From a virus, in IMG/VR virus record IMGVR_UViG_3300033145_000381, positions 1 through 38,529 of that record: a stretch of 38,529 bases of DNA. The stretch is one strand, 5' to 3'. The position numbers and the translations under genes are program-made. The first letter of the stretch is position 1; the number at the start of each line of letters is the position of its first letter. Below the pieces are notes generated by a model. It saw only the letters and a list, made by a program, of their open reading frames with translations, made no database searches and was not told the DNA's origin. Below are positions 1 to 8,110 of the stretch, one piece after another.

Positions 1-98
1 ATAACGATAACCGTGAGAAGCTCGCCGGGTTTTATAGCCGGATGGGATTTAAAGAGCTCGAGATCCATTATATAAAGGACTTGCCTAATGCCATTTAA
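1..98 (+). CDS. GNAT acetyltransferase, 3' end (partial, duplicate of the right-end gene)
   Basis: This is the C-terminal part of the acetyltransferase encoded in full at 38034-38513, seen again because the window ends repeat. Base 1 is the second base of a codon. The reading frame ends at the TAA at 96-98 and overlaps the portal start by 11 bases. It is one gene in the circular genome and should not be counted twice. Confidence 0.9.
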   Translation, partial: NDNREKLAGFYSRMGFKELEIHYIKDLPNAI

Positions 99-114
99 AA
101 TAAAACGCAAAAAC
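1..114. repeat. Terminal direct repeat, left copy
   Basis: These 114 bases are identical to the last 114 bases of the window (38416-38529). The repeat spans the 3' end of the acetyltransferase gene and the first codons of the portal gene, and reading frames continue cleanly across it. It therefore marks either circular closure of an assembly or a short true terminal redundancy. The unique length is about 38,415 bases. The sequence alone cannot separate the two explanations. Confidence 0.95.
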
Positions 115-1716
115 GCCAAGATGATTATGTCGACCTGGGACAAGATGCTATCCGATCGTGCGCATTGGGAGGTAAATTGGGCCGAGGTTGTCCGTCTCTG
201 CATCCCTCACAAGGAAAACTTTTTCGGAAAACGCACTCCCGGGACAAAGTTGCCGGTAGATCTTTACGACTCAATACAGATCATCGCCGCTCAAGTATTC
301 GCCGCCGGTATGCAGGGATATATGACAAATCCCTCGAGCCGTTGGTTTGAGGTTGGCATGAAGGAGAAAGAGTTTACGCAAATTGACGAGGTTAAGATAT
401 GGCTCAAAGAGGTTGAGGACAAGACTTTTGATGCGCTCAATCAAAGCAATTTCAATCAAGAGATACATGAGACTTACCAGGATCTCGGAGTTATCGGGAC
501 CGCCGATTTATTCGAGGAGGAGGATCCAAAAACAGACGTCCGCTTTTATGCCCGGCCAATGGATGAGATCTGCATTATTGAGGATGCACAAGGCAGAGTC
601 GACACGGTATATCGCAAGTTTAGATTGACAGCAAAGCAAGCCTTTGAGAAGTGGGGAAACAAAGCCGGCAAGTCTGTACTTGAAGCCTGGGATCGTGGAG
701 ATATCAATAAACGGATTTGGTTTATTCATGCGATCGAGCCTCGTTATCATAGAGATTTCTCCAAAGAGGACGGACTCAATCTACCGGTTGCGTCGATTTA
801 CGTCAACGTGGATGATAAAGTAAAGGTTAATGAGTCCGGCTATTTCGAGTTTCCGCACTTTGTTCCTAGATACGCAAAGAACTCCGGAGATCAGTATGGT
901 TATTCTCCGGCGATGAGCCTGGCAGCAAATATTAAGATGCTCCAAGAGATCGGGAAAACTATCATCAAAGGCGCTCGAAAGATGATAAACCCAGCTCTCG
1001 TTTTGCCTCACGATGGATATGTTCTACCTCTAAGGACCGGGGACGGCGCAATCAATTACCGGTTGCGAGGGAAAGCAACCGATGTGATCCAGGAGTTAGG
1101 TGTCAAGGGCAACATCCCGGTTGGTCGGGATATCCAAGAGGACTATCGATCAATGATCCGCCAGGGCTTTTTTATGGATCTGTTTTTAATGTTAATGAAT
1201 CAGACAAAGCAAATGACGGTCCCCGAGGTCCAGGAGCGCATGATCGAAAAGATGCTCATCCTCGGACCGGTTATCGGTAGGATCCAGGCCGAGCTATTGG
1301 ATCCAATCATCGAGCGGACAGTTAATATCTTAATCAGGCGTGGAAGGATCTCTCCTCCTCCGGAAGTTATTGCCGGTCGTGAGTATAGGATCGTTTATAT
1401 CTCGCCTTTAGCAAAGGCGCAGAGAGCATCCGAAAGCAACGCTATCGTTGATTGGTTGGGGATTGTTGGGGAAATGGCTAAATTGGTCCCATCGGCTTTA
1501 GATATGATCGAGGTCGATCGGGTAATCGAGAGGCTTGCGGAAATCAAAGGCGTTTCTCCGGATCTTGTTACAAATTCCGACGAGAGACGAAGAATACGCA
1601 GCCTTAAACAACAACTCCAAGCACAGATGCAAGAGATCGCTATGCTCAAGGAGGCCGCCGGCGCAATGAAAGACGTCGGAGCGGCAGAAAAGAATCTCGC
1701 AGGAGCTAACGCATAA
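88..1716 (+). CDS. Portal (head-to-tail connector) protein, podovirus type
   Basis: The 542-residue product matches the podovirus head-to-tail connecting protein family (T7 gp8-like) in length and character. The N-terminal third has the family's pattern of a helical segment containing WDKMLSDRAHWEVNW, then a stretch around YDSIQIIAAQVFAAGMQGY, with a charged helical C-terminus. Portal dodecamers form the unique vertex of the procapsid, dock the terminase and pass DNA. The ATG at 88 follows an AAAGGA ribosome site and lies inside the end of the acetyltransferase gene, so translation is probably coupled. The Bbp19-like and scaffold genes follow at once, the usual portal-scaffold-capsid order. 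The family call rests on sequence pattern and context. Confidence 0.9.
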   Translation: MPFKIKRKNAKMIMSTWDKMLSDRAHWEVNWAEVVRLCIPHKENFFGKRTPGTKLPVDLYDSIQIIAAQVFAAGMQGYMTNPSSRWFEVGMKEKEFTQIDEVKIWLKEVEDKTFDALNQSNFNQEIHETYQDLGVIGTADLFEEEDPKTDVRFYARPMDEICIIEDAQGRVDTVYRKFRLTAKQAFEKWGNKAGKSVLEAWDRGDINKRIWFIHAIEPRYHRDFSKEDGLNLPVASIYVNVDDKVKVNESGYFEFPHFVPRYAKNSGDQYGYSPAMSLAANIKMLQEIGKTIIKGARKMINPALVLPHDGYVLPLRTGDGAINYRLRGKATDVIQELGVKGNIPVGRDIQEDYRSMIRQGFFMDLFLMLMNQTKQMTVPEVQERMIEKMLILGPVIGRIQAELLDPIIERTVNILIRRGRISPPPEVIAGREYRIVYISPLAKAQRASESNAIVDWLGIVGEMAKLVPSALDMIEVDRVIERLAEIKGVSPDLVTNSDERRRIRSLKQQLQAQMQEIAMLKEAAGAMKDVGAAEKNLAGANA

Positions 1717-2021
1717 TGGCATTATCAGAAATAGAAAGAGAAGCAGCAAGGAAGCAGATCGAAAAGGAGAACGCTCTCCGGACAGCATACCGCCGAAAGT
1801 TTGGATCCGGTGATGTTGACGATCGGCTAATTATGGAGAACCTCGAGGATGTTTGTTTTGCACGGAGGCCGGCCTTTGAAGAAAACGAGGCCAATCAACC
1901 GTATACAACATTCCATCGAGACGGCAAAAGATCGGTTTTATTGCACATCAAAACGATGGCAACCGAGAAACCTCTGGACGAGGAGAAAATGTTAAAGGAG
2001 CTAGAAAACAATGAAGAATAG
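1716..2021 (+). CDS. Bbp19-like small phage protein
   Basis: This 101-residue protein has an AYRRKFGSGDVDDRLIMENL segment followed by a DGKRSVLLHIKT segment. That matches the recurring layout of the Bbp19-like family named after Bordetella phage BPP-1 (YRRxFGxxxxxxVLxDL ... GxRxVxLxI). Members lie next to portal genes in many podoviruses; their role is not settled, and a head-assembly function is inferred from position only. The first third is a charged helix. The start shares one base with the portal stop, and the gene overlaps the scaffold gene by 11 bases, so the three are probably translationally coupled. Confidence 0.7.
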   Translation: MALSEIEREAARKQIEKENALRTAYRRKFGSGDVDDRLIMENLEDVCFARRPAFEENEANQPYTTFHRDGKRSVLLHIKTMATEKPLDEEKMLKELENNEE

Positions 2022-2937
2022 ACAACTTATGTCCGCAATGTCGGGCAACATAAGCCTATTAGGGTTTACGATCAAGATGGATGGCGAGCCAACAGTCGAG
2101 TCTTTACAGGCCGAACTTAAAACAGCCAACGAAGGTTTGACAGCAGCCAACGAAAAAGTAACGGTATTTGAGGCAGCAAAAGGGGATTGGAAAACCGGCA
2201 TCGATCCGGAACACGCTACCAATCCGAATCTCCAAAAGTTTGAGACAGCAAAGGATTTATTTACATCCTACACGGAGTTGCAATCTAAGATAGGCGCCGA
2301 CACGCTTACCGTGCCAAAGGATGCGAACGATGCGACAGCTTGGGACGCTTTAGCAACAGCTCTCGGAGTGCCAAAGACCGGAGCGGAGTATAAGATCACG
2401 GATATTGCACGTCCGGAGGGGATGCCGTTGGATCAAAAGCAGCTTGACGCATTTAAGGAGAAAGCTCACGAGCTGAGATTATCTCCTAGTCAAGTCGACG
2501 GACTCAACAAGTTTGTCGTTGAGAACAATGTCCAATTATTTAATCAGCTAAAGACCGACGAGACAGAAAAAGCCAAATCGGTTGAGACGGAAATGTCCAA
2601 CGAGTTGGGAGCGAAGTGGCCGGAAGCGAAAGACGGCGCTCAAAAGGTTATCGATAAATTTGCCCCGGAGGATAAAGAGATCGGTCCAAAGATCTTGAGT
2701 GATCCCGGAGCAATCCGTATGTTGGTCAAGATATGGGAGAAAATGTCCGAGGATGGATCCATCGAGGGCGATGGTGGAACCGGACGCTTGTCTCCGGTAG
2801 AGGCAAGAGCAGAGATCAACAAAATTATGGGCGACGATAAACATCCCTATAATGTCAACGATGCGCCTGGCCATAAAGAAGCCGTCGAGCGAATGACAGC
2901 TCTTTACGCTATGGAAGATGCAGGAAAAAAACAGTAA
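2011..2937 (+). CDS. Scaffolding (capsid assembly) protein
   Basis: The 308-residue product is strongly acidic, lacks cysteine and is predicted to be mostly helical, with a coiled-coil-like stretch near residues 25-50 and a PEGMPLDQKQLDAFKEKAHE segment in the middle. Its position between the portal side and the major capsid gene, together with this composition, fits a podovirus scaffold that templates the procapsid and is then released. The start at 2011 lies in the previous gene, 10-15 bases after AAAGGAG. A 144-base gap follows before the capsid gene, containing only an 8-codon ATG frame and a trivial 4-bp hairpin. The assignment rests mainly on context; scaffolds diverge quickly. Confidence 0.75.
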   Translation: MKNRQLMSAMSGNISLLGFTIKMDGEPTVESLQAELKTANEGLTAANEKVTVFEAAKGDWKTGIDPEHATNPNLQKFETAKDLFTSYTELQSKIGADTLTVPKDANDATAWDALATALGVPKTGAEYKITDIARPEGMPLDQKQLDAFKEKAHELRLSPSQVDGLNKFVVENNVQLFNQLKTDETEKAKSVETEMSNELGAKWPEAKDGAQKVIDKFAPEDKEIGPKILSDPGAIRMLVKIWEKMSEDGSIEGDGGTGRLSPVEARAEINKIMGDDKHPYNVNDAPGHKEAVERMTALYAMEDAGKKQ

Positions 2938-3081
2938 CTTAACACCGGACAACCGGCAACGGCCCGGCATTGAGTTTTAGTTTCCGGACAACCTCGAAAG
3001 AGGCCCAAAAATGGATCAACGACCTGGCAACAGATAATCAGAGATCAAAATTAGATCAACTTAACCCAGGAGGAAAAGACA

Positions 3082-3984
3082 ATGTTTAAAAAAATCCATG
3101 CAATTTTAGGTCTAACTTTCAAGGGAGACTCTCCGGAAACGCTTTACGCTAAGCAGTATTCCGACGTCGTTACTTTGAAAGCGCAGCAGAAAAAATCTAG
3201 GCTTCGCAATACGGTCATGCTTAAAATGGATGCCCGAGGCGAGGAAACTTTTATGGACCAAGTGGACTCGATCGATGCTGTGGATATTACATCACGGTAT
3301 CAGGCAACTCCGGTCCACGAGCCTAGCCACGCCAGGCGTCGAGTATCATTGATCGGATCCGTAGTTAATCCGGTCCTTGATCCTAACGATAAGGTCAAGA
3401 TGATCGTCGATCCGACTTCATCTTACGTTATGATCGGCTCCGCAGCGATGGGCCGCAAGATTGATGATCGTATCATCACGGCGGCAACCGGTACAGCATA
3501 CACCGGCAAACTTGGGACGACGCCTGTAACATTGCCGGTAACCCAAAAAGTTGTGCATGGGGGAGAAGGATTTACCCTATTAAAATGGCTTGAGGCTCTC
3601 CAGATCCTCGAGGAAAACGATGTGGACGATGACGAGGAGAAATTTCTTGTTATCTCTGCAAAGCAAAAAACAAGTCTGTTAAACACAACCGAAATCAAAT
3701 CGATCGATTACAATGGCGTAAAAGCTCTTGTTGATGGTAAGGTCGACACGTTCCTCGGTTGCAAAGTTATCCGATCGCAGAGATTGGGAACGGACTCAAA
3801 CGGCGATCGCCAAGTGTTGTTATACACTCGCTCAGGCATTGGCCTTGCAATCAGCGAGGAAGTTGTGGCCCGGATTGATGAAAGGCCCGACTTAAACTAT
3901 GCCAAGCAAGTTTATTTCCGTATGCACATCGGAGCAACTCGTCTCGAGGAGGAGAAAGTTGTCGAGATCGCTTGCAACGAATAA
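3082..3984 (+). CDS. Major capsid protein
   Basis: The 300-residue product follows the scaffold gene and has features of a podovirus capsid family: a DSIDAVDITSRYQATPV segment, MIVDPTSSYVMIGSAAMGRK in the middle, and a C-terminal YFRMHIGATRLEEEKVV. HK97-fold capsid proteins assemble the icosahedral shell. The start is certain because AGGAGG lies just upstream of the ATG. The first 15 residues (MFKKIHAILGLTFKG) closely resemble those of the next protein downstream (MFKYLHAALGQSLKG), a resemblance the rest of the two proteins does not share. The strong ribosome site and the terminator after the next gene are consistent with high late expression. Confidence 0.87.
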   Translation: MFKKIHAILGLTFKGDSPETLYAKQYSDVVTLKAQQKKSRLRNTVMLKMDARGEETFMDQVDSIDAVDITSRYQATPVHEPSHARRRVSLIGSVVNPVLDPNDKVKMIVDPTSSYVMIGSAAMGRKIDDRIITAATGTAYTGKLGTTPVTLPVTQKVVHGGEGFTLLKWLEALQILEENDVDDDEEKFLVISAKQKTSLLNTTEIKSIDYNGVKALVDGKVDTFLGCKVIRSQRLGTDSNGDRQVLLYTRSGIGLAISEEVVARIDERPDLNYAKQVYFRMHIGATRLEEEKVVEIACNE

Positions 3985-4035
3985 GCGGCCGGGCATAATT
4001 AAATAACAACCCTTTTTTAATTGGAGGATCAATCA

Positions 4036-4509
4036 ATGTTTAAATATCTTCATGCAGCTTTAGGGCAGAGCTTAAAAGGCTTTGCGACGGTTTTAGGCGT
4101 TAACCGTACCAAGATGGACAACGCCATTGGATCCAACATCGTTGAGCCGGGACAGGATGGCTCCAACATCAAGATCCAACACGATACCTATGAGCTTGCG
4201 GCTCTGGATATCGACGATGTTATCAAATTAGGAAACACCTTGCCGAAGGGCGCAAGGATTATCCAGATCATCGTTACCCACGATGCTTTGGGCGGATCAA
4301 CAACGCTTGATATCGGAGACGGCGAGGATGATGATCGTTACGACACAGCGATCGACACATCAAGCTCCGGTCAAGTTTTCTGCGACAATATCGCCGGCAA
4401 GGGGTATGAGATCGGCACGATCGCATTGGACAACCAGATCCAGGCCACGCTCGAGGGCGCAGCCGGGACCGGGAGTCTTGTTGTTGATATCCTTTACGCT
4501 CATGCTTAA
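4036..4509 (+). CDS. Putative capsid decoration or minor head protein
   Basis: This 157-residue protein follows the capsid gene. I take the ATG at 4036 rather than the in-frame TTG at 4021 because GGAGG at 4023-4027 is well spaced for it. The C-terminal two thirds look beta-rich (ARIIQIIVTHDALGGSTTLD ... SLVVDILYAHA), as in head decoration or fibre proteins. Nine of the first 15 residues match the capsid N-terminus. No family is recognised; the head role is inferred from its place between the capsid gene and the terminator, before the tail genes. Confidence 0.55.
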   Translation: MFKYLHAALGQSLKGFATVLGVNRTKMDNAIGSNIVEPGQDGSNIKIQHDTYELAALDIDDVIKLGNTLPKGARIIQIIVTHDALGGSTTLDIGDGEDDDRYDTAIDTSSSGQVFCDNIAGKGYEIGTIALDNQIQATLEGAAGTGSLVVDILYAHA

Positions 4510-4520
4510 TTTTCTCTAAC

Positions 4521-4565
4521 GAGGACAGGGGGGGCTTAACATTCACGCCCTCCCCTCCTCATTTT
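4521..4565 (+). terminator. Rho-independent terminator after the head genes
   Basis: A GC-rich inverted repeat pairs GAGGA (4521-4525) and GGGC (4532-4535) with GCCC (4547-4550) and TCCTC (4556-4560), with a G-rich/C-rich middle that can also pair. The 11-base loop is TTAACATTCAC and the 3' arm is followed by ATTTTAA. The T-run is short (4), so termination may be partial. Its position after the capsid and decoration genes and before tail tubular A parallels the T7 terminator after gene 10, which limits read-through from head to tail genes. Confidence 0.75.
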
Positions 4566-4582
4566 AACCGGAGGAGATTATC

Positions 4583-5161
4583 ATGGCGTCCAAAGTGCAA
4601 ATTGTGAATATGGCCCTTGTCCAATTAGGGCAACCAACAATCCTCAGCTTGACGGATAATACAACAAATGCAAAACGAGCCAATGCTATTTATGATATTG
4701 TCCGTCAGATGGTACTACAAGCTCACCCCTGGAACGGATCCACAAAACAGGCTGTCCTTACTCAGTTAGCGACTACTCCCGATTTTAAATGGACATACAG
4801 ATATTCTTTGCCGGCAGATTCTCTCCGCCCTTTATTCACGGACAAGGATCGAGGGAATGAACGAAAATGGCAACAATACGGTAATGAGATATGGTCAGAT
4901 CACGGAGAGCTTTCTCTTGAGTATATTTATAACAACGAGGACACGACTCTTTTTAGTCCCGGGCTTGTCATGGCATTATCTTCCAGGCTTGAGGCAGAGT
5001 TGGCTTATCCGATAACCGGATCCACGTCTCTCGCAGAGGCAAAGCTAAAAATATATGATGATCTGAAATTGCCGGAGGCAAAGGCTCTCGATGCGCAAGT
5101 TGGAGCAACTCAACAGCTAGACGACGGAGTTGATAATTGGGAGCAATCAAGATATGCCTAA
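4583..5161 (+). CDS. Tail tubular protein A (T7 gp11-like)
   Basis: The 192-residue product has the typical tail tubular A opening, a helical IVNMALVQLGQPTILSLTD followed by AKRANAIYDIVRQMVLQAHP WN, then an SLPADSLRPL segment and a C-terminal helix with ALSSRLEAELAYPITGS. This family forms the adaptor ring between portal and nozzle in short-tailed phages. The ATG follows CCGGAGGAG at good spacing. The gene overlaps the start of the tail tubular B gene by 8 bases, matching the T7 gene 11-12 order. Confidence 0.9.
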   Translation: MASKVQIVNMALVQLGQPTILSLTDNTTNAKRANAIYDIVRQMVLQAHPWNGSTKQAVLTQLATTPDFKWTYRYSLPADSLRPLFTDKDRGNERKWQQYGNEIWSDHGELSLEYIYNNEDTTLFSPGLVMALSSRLEAELAYPITGSTSLAEAKLKIYDDLKLPEAKALDAQVGATQQLDDGVDNWEQSRYA

Positions 5162-7631
5162 AACTGCGCCCATCCAATCGAGCTTTAATTCCGGAGAGCT
5201 TTCCGAACTTATCGGAGGCCGGATTGATATTGCCAAGTATTTCAACGGCGCATCGCTCATGGAAAACTTTTACCCTCTACAATACGGCGGCGCTCAACGC
5301 CGGCCAGGATCGATCTTTGTGGCAGAGGTAAAGGACTCATCCAAAAAAACACGCCTGATAGATTTTGAGTTTTCAACGACGGACGTCTACACTATCGAAA
5401 TGGGAGATCTCTATATGAGATTTTACCGGAATAGAGGGGCGGTCCTTGAGGGAAATATTGTTATTACTAATATCTCCTCGGACGATCCGGGACTTGTTAC
5501 TACGGACGGAGCGCATGGTTACAGCGATGGAGACGAGATTGTTGTCTCCGAAGTCGTCGGAATGACGGAGGTAAACTCAAAAAGATATATCGTCGCCAAT
5601 AAGAACGCAACGGATTTTGAATTGACGGACAAAGATGGAGAGGATGTTGATACGTCCGGTTTTACTGCGTATGATTCCGCCGGAGTTTGTAATCGTGTCT
5701 TTGAACTCACGACGACATATTTAGAGGCCGACATTTTCGATATTGATTTTACCCAATCGGCAGATAAAATTTATATGGCTCATCAAGAATACCATCCGAA
5801 AGTAGTCTCAAGGACCGGGCATACAGCATGGACGATAGCAGATTTCGCTTTTGAGGGTGGACCGTTTCAGCCGGTCAACACGACGGCAATAACTATGACG
5901 CCTAGCACGGATGCGGTTGGCGCCGGAGCAACTCTCACGGCGTCCTCCGCTTTCTTTACGGCCAATATGGTCGGTGGCGTTATCCGAGTTAAGGACGGTT
6001 GGGCGGATATCACGGCCTATGCGTCCTCGACCTCGGTAACAATCGAGATCTTTGTTGCCCTGGGGACCGGTCCGGCAGCCGTTACGGATTGGGCTATTGG
6101 ATCGTGGTCGGATGAGTTTGGATATCCTGGATCCGTTACATTTTCAGAGCAACGTCTATGGTGGGGATCCTCTCCAACGCAACCACAAAACGAGTGGGGA
6201 TCCGAGACGGCAGTATTTACAAATTACTTGCCAGGATCCAACGCATCTGATCCGATCGATATTGAGATCCTAAATACTAAAGTAAATGCGGTCCATTGGA
6301 TGATCGAGGGACCGGGAGGATTGGTTGGAGGAACTCCGGCCGGAATATCTGTCCTTAATGGTGGAGGCTTTGATGAGGCGATCACGCCGGCAAATCAAAG
6401 GAATAGACGGCATACGACTTATGGATCCAAAAAGATAAAGCCGGCACAGATCGGCGAGTTTATTTATTACATACAAAAAGATGGCTTGACGATGCGAGAG
6501 TTTGGTTACTATTCGGAGACTTACTCCGAAAAAGGCCGAGCATTAGATCAGACGGTCCTTGCACAACATATTTTAAGCTCCGGCGTTACCGACATGGCTT
6601 ATCAGCAATCGCCAAATAATATTTTATGGTGTGTCCGTACAGATGGACAGCTCGCAGCGCTAACCCGGGAGATCGATCAAGAGGTTACAGCATGGAGTCG
6701 GCATATCATCGGCGGAACGTATAACACCGGGGATGCAGTTGTTGAGACGGTAACAACAATCCCGGCAACAGATTACGATGAGGTTTGGATTATCGTCAAG
6801 AGAACGATCAACGGAGTAACCCGGCGATATGTTGAATACCTGGCCGATCCGCTTTTGGATGATCTCGACTCTGCGAGGTTTCTCGACTCCGAGCTTACTA
6901 AAGATGATCCGGTTGTGATCTCCGGAGCGACGGTAGCGTCTCCGGTTGTTGTTACAGCAACGGCTCACGGATTCAGTAATGGAGATCTCGTAAAGATTTA
7001 TGACATCCTCGGTATGACAGAGCTTAACGCAAATACTTACAAAGTGGCCGGCAAGACGGACAATAATTTTCAGCTTACTAATGTTGACGACGACACGGAC
7101 ATAGACGGATCCGCATTTACGGCATACCACTCGGCCGGCGTAGTCAGGAAAAAGGTTACAGCATTGACAGGACTCGAGCATCTTGAGGGCGAAGTGGTAA
7201 GAGTCCTCGGGGATGGAGCGGTCCAGGTTGACCAGACGGTAACAGGCGGAGCGATCACAGCGTCAACGCCGGCGGCCATCTTCCGAGTTGGGAAGCATAA
7301 GAAAGCAAGGCTCCGGACAATGAGGTTTGAGTCCGGATCCGCAACCGGCACGGCCCAGGGAAAACATAAGAGGATCTATAATATTTTTGTCCGGCTTTAC
7401 AAGACCGTCGGATTTTCAGTTGGTTACGATGAGGACAGCGCAGAGGAGCAAGAGTTTCGCACGGCCGACATGGATCTTGATAGGGCCGTGCCTCTATTCT
7501 CCGGAGATAAAAATATCCCATTTCCTCCGTCGGATGATGAGAGGGATGGATATGTTTACATTGAGCAAGATAATCCTTTGCCATGCACGATTATTTCATT
7601 GATGCCAAAAATGGAATTACACGATACATAG
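5154..7631 (+). CDS. Tail tubular protein B (T7 gp12-like nozzle) with two FCCH-like inserts
   Basis: The 825-residue protein opens with PIQSSFNSGELSELIGGRID followed by LMENFYPLQYGGAQRRPGS, the recognisable beginning of the gp12-like nozzle family. I place the start at the ATG at 5154, with GGGAG upstream, rather than the in-frame TTG at 5130. Residues about 104-180 and 585-665 are two copies of one domain, each with AHG(Y/F)S(D/N)GD, GMTE(V/L)N, a (F)(E/Q)LT block and a TAY(D/H)SAGV end. These resemble the so-called E1 FCCH-like domain often found in phage tail proteins. The nozzle closes the tail and takes part in DNA ejection; the duplicated domain may face outward and add surface contacts. 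Confidence 0.9.
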   Translation: MPKTAPIQSSFNSGELSELIGGRIDIAKYFNGASLMENFYPLQYGGAQRRPGSIFVAEVKDSSKKTRLIDFEFSTTDVYTIEMGDLYMRFYRNRGAVLEGNIVITNISSDDPGLVTTDGAHGYSDGDEIVVSEVVGMTEVNSKRYIVANKNATDFELTDKDGEDVDTSGFTAYDSAGVCNRVFELTTTYLEADIFDIDFTQSADKIYMAHQEYHPKVVSRTGHTAWTIADFAFEGGPFQPVNTTAITMTPSTDAVGAGATLTASSAFFTANMVGGVIRVKDGWADITAYASSTSVTIEIFVALGTGPAAVTDWAIGSWSDEFGYPGSVTFSEQRLWWGSSPTQPQNEWGSETAVFTNYLPGSNASDPIDIEILNTKVNAVHWMIEGPGGLVGGTPAGISVLNGGGFDEAITPANQRNRRHTTYGSKKIKPAQIGEFIYYIQKDGLTMREFGYYSETYSEKGRALDQTVLAQHILSSGVTDMAYQQSPNNILWCVRTDGQLAALTREIDQEVTAWSRHIIGGTYNTGDAVVETVTTIPATDYDEVWIIVKRTINGVTRRYVEYLADPLLDDLDSARFLDSELTKDDPVVISGATVASPVVVTATAHGFSNGDLVKIYDILGMTELNANTYKVAGKTDNNFQLTNVDDDTDIDGSAFTAYHSAGVVRKKVTALTGLEHLEGEVVRVLGDGAVQVDQTVTGGAITASTPAAIFRVGKHKKARLRTMRFESGSATGTAQGKHKRIYNIFVRLYKTVGFSVGYDEDSAEEQEFRTADMDLDRAVPLFSGDKNIPFPPSDDERDGYVYIEQDNPLPCTIISLMPKMELHDT

Positions 7632-7642
7632 AGGAGTTAAAT

Positions 7643-8107
7643 ATGGGATTTGCGACAGCCGCTTTGCTCACAGGAATTGCCGGGACCGGCTTAACTGCCT
7701 ACGGCCAATATAGGGCCGGACAGGATGCAGCAAACGCCGAGGAATATAACGCATCGATCGCATTAAAAGAGGCGGAGATCGCTAAAGTAAAAGGAAAGCT
7801 CGACGTCGATCGACAGAGGAAATTTGCAAGGAGATTTCAAGCGGAGCAAACGGTGGCCATCGCCAAGTCCGGGATAGCTTTCCAGGGATCCGCTTTTGAG
7901 GTTTTCAAGGACAGCGCCGAGGAGTTAGAGCTTGATGCTTTAATCTTAGAATACAACTCGGCAATCGAGCAATCGAGAGCTATCGATGAGGCAGACGTCC
8001 GGAGGGCAAGCGCAAAAAGGATCCGATCGGCCGGAATATTAGGCGCAGCAACAACCGTGTTGACTCAATCAGCCTCATTTTTAGCCGCACAAGGAAAAAA
8101 GGATTAA
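7643..8107 (+). CDS. Internal virion protein (T7 gp14-like)
   Basis: The 154-residue product starts with an Ala/Gly-rich hydrophobic stretch (FATAALLTGIAGTGLTAYG), continues as a long charged helix, includes the QTVAIAKSGIAFQGSAFEV segment frequent in gp14-like ejection proteins, and ends in another Ala-rich helix. The ATG at 7643 is preferred over one at 7583 because GAGGAG (7631-7636) is correctly spaced. In T7, gp14 leaves the head during infection and helps form a channel across the outer membrane. Its place between the nozzle gene and two larger ejection genes supports the call. Confidence 0.75.
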   Translation: MGFATAALLTGIAGTGLTAYGQYRAGQDAANAEEYNASIALKEAEIAKVKGKLDVDRQRKFARRFQAEQTVAIAKSGIAFQGSAFEVFKDSAEELELDALILEYNSAIEQSRAIDEADVRRASAKRIRSAGILGAATTVLTQSASFLAAQGKKD

Positions 8108-8110
8108 ACG

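Noticed and set aside
2992-3003. CCTC-GAAA-GAGG hairpin between scaffold and capsid genes
   Set aside because: Only 4 base pairs and no T-run; too small to call a terminator.
5463-5700. Ubiquitin-E1-like domain as sign of a ubiquitin pathway
   Set aside because: Domains of this kind are frequent in phage tail proteins; no E1, E2 or ubiquitin-like gene is present.
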